From NCBI GenBank assembly GCA_936941515.1, contig CAKZJI010000021.1, positions 1-15,249 on the forward strand: a DNA stretch of 15,249 bases. Direction: 5' to 3'. The notes below the pieces were generated by a model. It made no database searches. It was given only the letters and a program-made list of their open reading frames with translations, and had not been told where the DNA came from. The stretch comes from an uncultured Propionibacteriaceae bacterium. GTDB lineage: Bacteria > Actinomycetota > Actinomycetes > Propionibacteriales > Propionibacteriaceae. Below are positions 7,809-14,085 of this stretch, piece by piece. The first letter of the stretch is position 1, and the number at the start of each line of letters is the position of its first letter. Both the position numbers and the translations under genes were made by a program.

Positions 7809-8779
7809 CCCCACTGGACACTGTCAGGTCGCTGCCAGGGGTGCGTCGAGCCTGGCCGGGAAAGAACCATGACCTGACCTTCGAGCAACTCGACGACCAC
7901 GGCCGTCTGCGTGCGGGACGTGTCCTCGCCGACGGGACAATCCAGTTGGCGAACTACGCCGTCGATGACGCCCTCCCAGACCTGAGCCCTGACACAGAAG
8001 CCCAGCTCGTCGTGCATCGACTCGGACGCCGGGCCGTGATGCTCGGCGCAGACCGTGCCAGCAAACTGCTGCGTCGGGGCAGGGCTGATGCCGTCGCCAG
8101 GGTTTCACAGCAGATGGTGGACCTGTGCCGGGGCACCGGGATCACCGCGGCTCGTGTGCTGTGGCACTCCGGGTCCCGCGTCGACTTCGAGCTGCTGCCG
8201 GGCCGCAGCCTCCACGACCTTGGCGACGAGGCGCTGCCCGGCTGGCGCAGATTCATCGAGACATGGGCCCAGTTGACCTCCCAGCCCGCAGACCTGCCCC
8301 TCCACGGCCCCGCTGACGAGGCGTGGGTCCTGACCCAGTGGTTGACATGGGCTGAGGAACACCACGCTCTTCCTGACCTGAGGGTTCTGCGCTCCGCCGT
8401 CGAGCGAACCCGTAGGGATCTGGAGGATGGCAGCAGCCCTGCCGTGCTGATCCACCGTGACCTGCACGACAAGCAGCTGATGTGGGACGGAGAGACCCTG
8501 GGCCTCCTCGACTGCGACACCGCGGCTCGCGGGGAGGCGGCCCTTGATCTGGCCAATCTCTGGGCGCATGTCGAGTTGCGCCACGTCCAAGGGCTGCTGG
8601 CGGAGCCGACGCGCCTGTTGGATCTGCTCAGCCAACTGCCCCACGATCCCAGGCGGTTCTCCGCCTACCACCGCGCCACCCGGCTGCGGCTGGCCTTCGT
8701 CTATGCCTTCCGGCCATCGGCCCGGCGTTGGCTGCCGACTTGGGTGGAGCAGACACTCTCGATAGGAGCTACGACATGA
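7805..8779 (+). CDS. APH-fold phosphotransferase (kinase), second of two
   Basis: A 324-residue kinase-like protein of the APH/choline kinase superfamily. It is divergent from its neighbour but built the same way. An N-terminal ~80-residue region comes before the kinase strand LVVHRLGRRAVML and a Lys-containing SKLLRRGRA. The catalytic loop is IHRDLHDKQLMW, with H217, D219 and Q224. The metal-site acidic pair is D236-C-D238 in LLDCDTA. Again Gln stands where Asn is usual, and Cys replaces the Phe of DFD. ATG 7805 was chosen over GTG 7754 because it makes the ATGA overlap with the upstream stop. The longer form would run 54 bases into the preceding gene. Its stop overlaps the dehydrogenase start. 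Two non-identical kinases side by side may phosphorylate different positions or form a heteromer; this is inference. Confidence 0.72.
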   Translation: MTPLDTVRSLPGVRRAWPGKNHDLTFEQLDDHGRLRAGRVLADGTIQLANYAVDDALPDLSPDTEAQLVVHRLGRRAVMLGADRASKLLRRGRADAVARVSQQMVDLCRGTGITAARVLWHSGSRVDFELLPGRSLHDLGDEALPGWRRFIETWAQLTSQPADLPLHGPADEAWVLTQWLTWAEEHHALPDLRVLRSAVERTRRDLEDGSSPAVLIHRDLHDKQLMWDGETLGLLDCDTAARGEAALDLANLWAHVELRHVQGLLAEPTRLLDLLSQLPHDPRRFSAYHRATRLRLAFVYAFRPSARRWLPTWVEQTLSIGATT

Positions 8780-10083
8780 GAATCTCGGTTATCGGATGCG
8801 GTTACCTTGGTGCCGTTCACGCGGCCTGCATGGCAAGCCTCGGACATGAGGTGCTGGGTGTCGATGTCGATGCAGCGAAGGTCGCCGCATTGTCGGAGGG
8901 CACCGCGCCCTTCTATGAGCCCAGCTTCGACGAACTGCTGAAGCGGGTGCTGGGGACCGGCCGTCTCAGCTTCACCACATCACCGACCCCAGAGCAGCTC
9001 GCGGAGATTGACCTGCACTTCATCACCGTCGGAACCCCCCAGTCCAGCACCGGGGCGGCGGATCTCAGCTACCTGGAGGCCGCCGTCGAAACGGTCTTGT
9101 CGGGGGCGGGGGACGGTGCTGTGGTCGTCGGGAAGTCAACCGTTCCCGTCGGAACTGCCGGGAAGCTCGCCACGCGCCTGGCCGAGGCCGGAATCACCCT
9201 GGTGTGGAACCCCGAATTCCTGCGGGAGGGGTTCGCCGTGGAGGACACCCTGCACCCCGACCGGATCGTCTACGGGCTGTCGAGCGTGCCGGAGCTGGCG
9301 GAACGCGGGCGTTCCCGTCTGGACGATGTCTATGCCCCGCTGCTGGATGAGGGCATCCCGAAGATCGTCGCCGACTACGCCACCGCGGAGCTGGTCAAGG
9401 TTGCGGCGAACTCGTTCCTGGCCACCAAGATCAGCTTCATCAACGCCATGGCTGAGCTGTGCGAGGCCACGGGTGGCGACGTCACAGCCCTGGCTCAGGC
9501 CCTCGGCTACGACGTCCGCATCGGTCACCGCTTCCTTGGCGCCGGAGTTGGCTTCGGCGGCGGCTGCCTGCCGAAGGACATCCGCGCTTTCGTGGCTCGC
9601 GCCGAGGAGCTGGGGGTTGATGACGCGGTGTCTTTCCTGCGGCAGGTGGACGCCATCAATCAGCGACGGCGAGATCGTGTCGTCGATCTGGCCCAGCAGA
9701 GCCTGGGGGATCTGAGGGACAAGAACGTCACGGTGCTTGGCGCCTCCTTCAAACCCAATAGCGACGACATCCGGGATTCCCCTGCCCTTGACATCGCCCA
9801 GCGGCTGCATGCGCTGGGAGCGAACGTGCGGATCACGGACCCCAAGGCTCTGGAGCCAGTTGCCCGGCGGCATCCGGAACTCACACTGGAGCCCAATACC
9901 GAGGATGCGCTGCGTGATGCCGATCTGGTGCTGCTGCTCACCGAATGGGCTGAATACGTTGCCCTTGACCCGTCGTCGGTCAAATCGCTGGTGAGGCGTC
10001 CCGAGATCATTGATGGACGCAATGCCCTCGATCCTCAGCACTGGCGAGAGGCCGGGTGGACCTACCACGGTCTCGGACGCTGA
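8776..10083 (+). CDS. ugd: UDP-glucose 6-dehydrogenase (UDP-Glc/GDP-Man dehydrogenase family)
   Basis: A 435-residue cytoplasmic enzyme expected to oxidise UDP-glucose to UDP-glucuronate with two NAD+. The NAD-binding fingerprint G7-C-G9-Y-L-G12 is at the N-terminus. HFITVGTPQ, GKSTVPVGT and WNPEFLREG follow in the family order. AANSFLATKISFINA is the central helix, and the catalytic cysteine is C264 in GFGGGCLPKD. The C-terminal UDP-binding domain has SFKPNSDDIRDSP. Length is normal. ATG 8776 has AGGAG seven bases upstream (8764-8768) and overlaps the preceding TGA. A GDP-mannose or UDP-sugar-amine relative is possible, but the motifs fit UDP-glucose best. As last gene of the operon it is the likely source of a uronic acid donor for the three glycosyltransferases. 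The stop codon lies inside a hairpin shared with the convergent gene. Confidence 0.9.
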   Translation: MRISVIGCGYLGAVHAACMASLGHEVLGVDVDAAKVAALSEGTAPFYEPSFDELLKRVLGTGRLSFTTSPTPEQLAEIDLHFITVGTPQSSTGAADLSYLEAAVETVLSGAGDGAVVVGKSTVPVGTAGKLATRLAEAGITLVWNPEFLREGFAVEDTLHPDRIVYGLSSVPELAERGRSRLDDVYAPLLDEGIPKIVADYATAELVKVAANSFLATKISFINAMAELCEATGGDVTALAQALGYDVRIGHRFLGAGVGFGGGCLPKDIRAFVARAEELGVDDAVSFLRQVDAINQRRRDRVVDLAQQSLGDLRDKNVTVLGASFKPNSDDIRDSPALDIAQRLHALGANVRITDPKALEPVARRHPELTLEPNTEDALRDADLVLLLTEWAEYVALDPSSVKSLVRRPEIIDGRNALDPQHWREAGWTYHGLGR

Positions 10084-10108
10084 GGGTGAGACGCCTTTTT
10101 CACCTCAG
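10080..10108. terminator. Bidirectional terminator-like hairpin overlapping both stop codons
   Basis: CTGAGG-G-TGA (10080-10089) pairs with TCA-CCTCAG (10100-10108), giving a nine-pair stem with one bulged G. The loop is about ten bases and contains a T-run (CCTTTTT). The stop codon of ugd (10081-10083) and that of the convergent minus-strand gene (10105-10107) sit inside the two arms. It is placed to end transcription from both sides, although no T-tract follows the stem on the plus strand. Confidence 0.5.
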
Positions 10109-10473
10109 TCATCGGTCTCGTCATCATCGTCGTCATCATCCTCATCGTTCTCAGCCGGGGTTCCCCGGTTGGGCGGTGGGGACGGTGCCGGGGCAATGCT
10201 CGTCTCGGAAACGGAAGGTGAAGTCGGCTCCTTCACGGGAGCCGTCGTGATGGGGGAGGATGTCACGCCACCCGGCCAGGGCGTCGTGGTGGCGGAGGAG
10301 GAGCCCACGATGCTCGGCGTCGAGGGCTTGGGGGACTCACTGGGGGCTGGGGGATTAGCCAGCCTGATCACCAGAGCCGCCACCACGACACCGCCGATCC
10401 CCAGACCGATCAGGCCCAGGATCATCCGGTTTCGCTCCTGCCGCATCACGGCAGGCGGACGCTGCTCAGACAT
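10105..10473 (-). CDS. Small membrane-anchored protein with Ser/Thr/Pro-rich region and Asp-rich tail
   Basis: A 122-residue protein of no recognised family. A short charged cytoplasmic start ([16 protein letters not shown]) comes before one TM helix at about residues 17-38 (rich in Gly, Val, Leu, Ile). A Ser/Thr/Pro-rich linker runs from about 40 to 105, and the C-terminus is almost all Asp and Glu (107-122). Topology by positive-inside would put the linker and tail outside. The acidic tail is encoded by GAT/GAC repeats at about 10108-10152. ATG 10473 was chosen over the longer start at 10581. It makes an ATGTCTGA overlap with the glyA stop and begins just before the TM anchor. It probably shares the glyA transcript. 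The tail could bind cations or be a low-complexity spacer; no function can be named. Confidence 0.6.
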   Translation of the reverse strand: MSEQRPPAVMRQERNRMILGLIGLGIGGVVVAALVIRLANPPAPSESPKPSTPSIVGSSSATTTPWPGGVTSSPITTAPVKEPTSPSVSETSIAPAPSPPPNRGTPAENDEDDDDDDDETDD

Positions 10474-11902
10474 GCAGCCCCGGGTACAGGGGACGCATCT
10501 CCAGAAGCCCTGAGGCGCGGTCTCGTGAATCCTGGGCGACCTGCTCGGGCAGGTCGTACTTGGCTTTGCCCGGCTTGCCATCCTTGGTGAGAGTCGGCTC
10601 AGTGCGCTGCAGCACCTCGGTGATCATGGCAGCCACCTCGTCCATGTCGGATGTGGTGAAGCCGCGTGACGTCAGAGCAGGGGTTCCGAGACGCACCCCG
10701 GAGGTGTACCAGGCCCCATGGGGATCGTTCGGTACGGAGTTGCGGTTGGTGACAATCCCAGCCTCCAGCAGCGCCGACTCCGCCTGACGGCCCGTCACAC
10801 CGAAGGACGTGACATCGAGCAGCACGATGTGGTTGTCGGTGCCGCCCGTGACGAGCTTGCCGCCGCGCTTCAGCAGTCCCTCCGCCAGGGCACGGGCATT
10901 GTCGACGACCCTGTGCGCGTAGTCCTGGAAAGCCTCGGTGCGGGCCTCAGCCAGGGCGACGGCCTTGGCGGCCATCACATGGGACAACGGGCCGCCCAAC
11001 ACCATGGGGCAGCCTCGGTCGACGTCGGGGGCGTAGTCCTCGGTGGCCAGCACCAGGCCGCCACGCGGCCCACGCAGCGACTTATGGGTGGTGGTGGTCA
11101 CGACCTGCGCGTAGGGAACGGGGTCCTCCTCACCCTGGAAGACCTTGCCCGCCACAAGCCCGGCGAAATGGGCCATGTCCACCATCAGCACCGCCCCCAC
11201 GGAGTCCGCGATCTCCCGCATCCTCGCGAAGTTTACCCGCCGTGGATATGCGGAGTAGCCGGCGACGATCACCAGCGGCTTGAACTCGGCGGCCTGCGCG
11301 GCCAGGGCATCGTAGTCCAGCAGGCCCGTCGCCGGGTCGGTTCCGTAGGAGCGCTGGTGGAACATCTTGCCGGAGACGTTGGGGCGGAAGCCGTGGGTCA
11401 GGTGACCGCCCGCATCGAGACTCATGCCCATCAGGCGCTGGTTGCCGAACCTGGCGCGCAGGGTCTCCCAGTCCGACTCACTCAGCTCGGAGACGTTCTT
11501 GGCGCCGAACTCAGCCAGCGCCGGAGTCTCGACGTGGTGGGCGAGGATCGCCCAGTAGGCGGTGAGGTTCGCATCAATCCCCGAGTGGGGTTGTGCGTAG
11601 GCGTACTCTGCTCCGAACAGCTCCCTGGCGTGCTCCGCAGCCACGGATTCCACCGTGTCGACGTTCTGGCAGCCTGCGTAGAAGCGATGCCCGACGGTGC
11701 CTTCCGCGTATTTGTCGCTCAGCCAGGTACCCATCGCGGCCAGCACCGGCAGGCTGGCGTAGTTCTCCGACGCGATGAGTTTGAGGGAGCCCCGCTGATC
11801 CGCCAGCTCCTGCCGAGTGGCCTGCGCGATGCGAGGCTCCACCTCCTCCACGATGCCGAGCAGGGTCCGGTAGGCCGCTGAGATCGCTTCTTGATCACTC
11901 AT
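10466..11902 (-). CDS. glyA: Serine hydroxymethyltransferase
   Basis: A 478-residue PLP enzyme converting serine and tetrahydrofolate to glycine and 5,10-methylene-THF in the cytoplasm, the main one-carbon source. Family landmarks are LIASENYAS near 42, [25 protein letters not shown] and [12 protein letters not shown] with D242 and H245. [14 protein letters not shown] carries the PLP lysine K274. It is about 60 residues longer than the E. coli enzyme, mostly through an insert at about 120-160 and a longer C-terminus, a form I associate with actinobacteria. AGGAG (11908-11912 on the minus strand) is five bases before ATG 11902. The gene is divergent from the two-TM protein and overlaps a small downstream gene by eight bases. 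No riboswitch was recognised in the 154-bp upstream gap. Confidence 0.96.
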   Translation of the reverse strand: MSDQEAISAAYRTLLGIVEEVEPRIAQATRQELADQRGSLKLIASENYASLPVLAAMGTWLSDKYAEGTVGHRFYAGCQNVDTVESVAAEHARELFGAEYAYAQPHSGIDANLTAYWAILAHHVETPALAEFGAKNVSELSESDWETLRARFGNQRLMGMSLDAGGHLTHGFRPNVSGKMFHQRSYGTDPATGLLDYDALAAQAAEFKPLVIVAGYSAYPRRVNFARMREIADSVGAVLMVDMAHFAGLVAGKVFQGEEDPVPYAQVVTTTTHKSLRGPRGGLVLATEDYAPDVDRGCPMVLGGPLSHVMAAKAVALAEARTEAFQDYAHRVVDNARALAEGLLKRGGKLVTGGTDNHIVLLDVTSFGVTGRQAESALLEAGIVTNRNSVPNDPHGAWYTSGVRLGTPALTSRGFTTSDMDEVAAMITEVLQRTEPTLTKDGKPGKAKYDLPEQVAQDSRDRASGLLEMRPLYPGLHV

Positions 11903-11987
11903 GAGTTCTCCTGAGGATGGGTGGTGGTCGTGGGGCTCAATCTACTGCGTGACGTCGGGTCTGTACGCTCGACTTCATGAACAGCCT

Positions 11988-12016
11988 GTGTCAGTAGGCT
12001 GAAACCGTCATATCCT
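11988..12016 (+). promoter_or_regulatory. Weak promoter candidate for the two-TM gene
   Basis: GTGTCA (11988-11993) and TATCCT (12011-12016) are separated by 17 bases and each matches four of six consensus positions. They would start a transcript near 12023, upstream of ATG 12057. The -35 lies inside the loop of an inverted repeat, CAGCCT (11982-11987) and AGGCTG (11996-12001), which could be an operator. TTCATGAA, a perfect 8-bp palindrome, is at 11974-11981. The glyA side of this gap shows only a weaker -10-like TAGATT on the minus strand. Confidence 0.25.
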
Positions 12017-12056
12017 GTTTCCGCAGAGAATGCGCCCCGTCAGGGAGATCGGAGTC

Positions 12057-13127
12057 ATGATGAACGCCAGCGGCTGGCCTGCGGCATCCCCCCAGACGCC
12101 ACTCGGGCTGCTTGTCGGACGGCAGCTGGCTTTGATGATCGAAGAGCCCTACAGCGGTGAACGAGTCATCCTGCTTGGAGTCGGCACTCTGCCTCAGGCG
12201 AATCTTCGGGCCAGCTGGGTGTCGGTGATCCACGGCCCGGTGGGCAGCCGTAAGACGACACGTGTTGATGTGCCGTCTCAGATGCCGCTGGGGGAGTTCG
12301 CCTCAGTTCACCTCTCCGGCAACCTGACGAGAGCAGCGTACGTGCCGCGGATCAGATGGGGAAAGATCCGGGGACGCAGAGGGCCCTGGCCCGGTGCGCT
12401 GCTGATCTGGTTTCTCACGCTCACGGTGTGCAGCGCGTTTTTTGGCCAATGGTTTTTCGGCCCGGGGCTCATGGGCTCTGCCATGAGGCTTCTGCCGTTC
12501 ATGCTGGGGGTGCTCGGTGCCACTTTGTACGCCATCAGCTACACCCGAAATAACGTCAATGGGGTGCTGGATTCAGCACATGATCGTCGCCGCCCCCTGG
12601 ATCCCGAAGTCCTGACTCGGCGCCTGGTGCTGTCAGGACGTGCGACGCCCCAGGCCGTCCCCGGCCGGGTCAGCCCCTGGCAGCGCGTTGCAGACCTGAA
12701 GGCCACATACGGGGAGCTCATGTCTGACGTCGTCTATCGCATTGAGAATGCGGCGCTGTTCGACTCGGCGGCGCCGTTGACCAAGGAGTTCGAACTCAAG
12801 CTGATGCGGTGGAATGACCAGGAGGGTGGCCTCGATGAGGCGAGTGCGGCGAGCCTCGCGGATGAGCTGGAACTGGCATTCGCGACGGCCAAGAGGAATG
12901 CGGAGACTCTGGGGCTGCAGCATCTTCCCGAGGAGGCGCGGCATGATGCCGCCCGGGCTGCCAAGGCCGCGCGCCTGGCGAGGGAAGCCACCAGCCAGGG
13001 TGAGCGGGACGCCGCCGCCGCGAGCGTGATCCGGCTGCTGGAGTCGATTGCCCTGTACTACATGCCCACCCCGGAGGAGGCCCCCAAGCTGCTGAACGGC
13101 TCAAGGAAGAGCCTCGGACCGAGCTGA
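12057..13127 (+). CDS. Two-TM membrane protein of unknown function
   Basis: A 356-residue protein that I do not recognise. Residues 1-100 are soluble and beta-like (GRQLALMIEEPYSGERVILL, then ASWVSVIHG). Two hydrophobic helices at about 112-134 (PGALLIWFLTLTV) and 142-162 (LLPFMLGVLGATLYAI) are joined by a short loop. A charged, helix-rich C-terminal domain of about 190 residues follows, with Ala/Glu/Arg-rich segments and no catalytic motif I can see. By positive-inside both termini are probably cytoplasmic. ATG 12057 was preferred to ATG 12030 because AGGGAG (12042-12047) is nine bases before it, while the longer start has only a weak site. It stands alone, divergent from glyA and convergent with rlmB. 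No function is proposed. Confidence 0.7.
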   Translation: MMNASGWPAASPQTPLGLLVGRQLALMIEEPYSGERVILLGVGTLPQANLRASWVSVIHGPVGSRKTTRVDVPSQMPLGEFASVHLSGNLTRAAYVPRIRWGKIRGRRGPWPGALLIWFLTLTVCSAFFGQWFFGPGLMGSAMRLLPFMLGVLGATLYAISYTRNNVNGVLDSAHDRRRPLDPEVLTRRLVLSGRATPQAVPGRVSPWQRVADLKATYGELMSDVVYRIENAALFDSAAPLTKEFELKLMRWNDQEGGLDEASAASLADELELAFATAKRNAETLGLQHLPEEARHDAARAAKAARLAREATSQGERDAAAASVIRLLESIALYYMPTPEEAPKLLNGSRKSLGPS

Positions 13128-13194
13128 CCTGCCCTCAGTCCCTGAGCGATCATCATCTTCCACGGCCCCAGAGCTCTGCGAGCAGATAACCTTT

Positions 13195-14085
13195 TCAGGT
13201 GCGCTGCTGCGCCACCTCATACAATGCGATGGACGCCGCCACGGAGGCGTTCAGCGACTCGATCTGGCTCATGATCGGGATTGACACCAGGGCGTCGCAA
13301 TGCTCCCGCACCAGGCGGGCCAGGCCGTCGCCCTCCGATCCGACCACCAGCATCAGCGGTCCATCCGCGCCGGGCAGCCCAGACAGGGGAGTCTCACCCT
13401 CACCCGCCAGGCCGACGACGGTGAACCCCGCATCCGAGGCGCGGCGCAGCAGCTGGTTGAGGTTCGTGACCTTCGCGACGGGAACCCGGGCGGCCGCCCC
13501 CGCCGACGTCTTCCAGGCCGCCGCCGTCATAGAGGCTGAGCGGCGGGCGGGGATGATGACGCCCTGCGCGCCGAAGGCCGCAGCCGAGCGGATGATCGCG
13601 CCCAGGTTCCTGGGGTCGGTCACCCCGTCGAGGGCCACCACCAGCCCCCGGGACGGCACCTCGAACGCGGCCTCGAAGACATCCTCTGCATCCGCATACT
13701 CGTAGGCCGGGAGCTGCAGAGCCACGCCCTGATGCACCAGGCCGCCGGTGACGCGATCCAACTCGGTGCGGGTCACCTGCAGCAGCGGCAGGGAGTGCTC
13801 CGCGGCGAACCTCAGGATGTCACGCAGCCGATCGTCACGCTCAGCACCCTCCGCCACGTAGGCCTGCTTCACCGGAAGCCCCGCCTCCAACGCCTCCAGG
13901 ACAGGATTGCGACCCACCACCCAGTCAGCGCCCACCGGGGTTCGCCGGGTCTTGGGGCGCGGCCGGTTGGCCTGCCTCCGGAGGGCCTCCTGCTTCGCCT
14001 TGTAGGCCTTGTGATAGACCCGGTCCTCGGCTTTGGGCGTCGGCCCCTTGCCTCGAAGCGAACGCCGCAGATGCTTTCCAGCCAT
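13195..14085 (-). CDS. rlmB: 23S rRNA (guanosine-2'-O-)-methyltransferase RlmB
   Basis: A 296-residue SpoU/TrmH (SPOUT) family enzyme that uses SAM to methylate the 2'-OH of a conserved guanosine in the 23S rRNA (G2251 in E. coli numbering). A Lys/Arg-rich N-terminal extension (1-50) is followed by the L30-like substrate domain (VVGRNPVLEALEAG, from 56). The catalytic domain has the three knot motifs: DGVTDPRNLGAIIRSAAAFG (153-172, with N160 and R166), VVGSEGDGL (247-255) and SLNASVAASI (277-286). Its ATG shares one base with the cysS stop (TAATG), so the two genes are co-transcribed and probably coupled. The cysS-rlmB order is common in actinobacteria, often after ispD-ispF. The closely related tRNA methylase TrmH is less likely given the N-terminal domain and context. 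Confidence 0.92.
   Translation of the reverse strand: MAGKHLRRSLRGKGPTPKAEDRVYHKAYKAKQEALRRQANRPRPKTRRTPVGADWVVGRNPVLEALEAGLPVKQAYVAEGAERDDRLRDILRFAAEHSLPLLQVTRTELDRVTGGLVHQGVALQLPAYEYADAEDVFEAAFEVPSRGLVVALDGVTDPRNLGAIIRSAAAFGAQGVIIPARRSASMTAAAWKTSAGAAARVPVAKVTNLNQLLRRASDAGFTVVGLAGEGETPLSGLPGADGPLMLVVGSEGDGLARLVREHCDALVSIPIMSQIESLNASVAASIALYEVAQQRT

Larger units (their letters stand above)
1403..10083 (+). other. Seven-gene translationally coupled glycoconjugate operon
   Basis: Seven genes on one strand have no intergenic base between any pair. The junctions are GTGA, TGATG, ATGGCTGA, ATGATGA, ATGA and ATGA. Such uninterrupted overlap implies one mRNA, coupled translation and fixed stoichiometry. 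The order is COG4671 glycosyltransferase, GT4, GT4, ABC exporter, APH kinase, APH kinase, ugd. No polymerase, chain-length regulator or initiating phosphoglycosyltransferase is present. The inferred job is synthesis, possible phosphorylation and export of a glucuronate-containing glycolipid or small glycoside. The first step may rely on genes elsewhere. Confidence 0.7.

Noticed and set aside
6702..8779. Antibiotic resistance (aminoglycoside kinase) call for the two APH-fold genes
   Set aside because: The catalytic loop variants and the position inside a biosynthetic operon fit a sugar or glycoside kinase at least as well; the fold alone does not show drug modification.
9136..10068. 310-residue minus-strand frame opposite ugd
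   Set aside because: It is a shadow frame without motifs; the dehydrogenase on the plus strand is complete.
10718..11881. 387-residue open frame on the plus strand opposite glyA
   Set aside because: It is the antisense shadow of a clear serine hydroxymethyltransferase and shows no protein family features.
13128..13194. Short inverted repeats (CTCAG-TCC-CTGAG at 13134-13146, GCTC-TGC-GAGC at 13173-13183) between the two-TM gene and rlmB
   Set aside because: Stems are only 4-5 bp with three-base loops and no T-run; such repeats are expected by chance, so I do not call a terminator although the convergent position would suit one.
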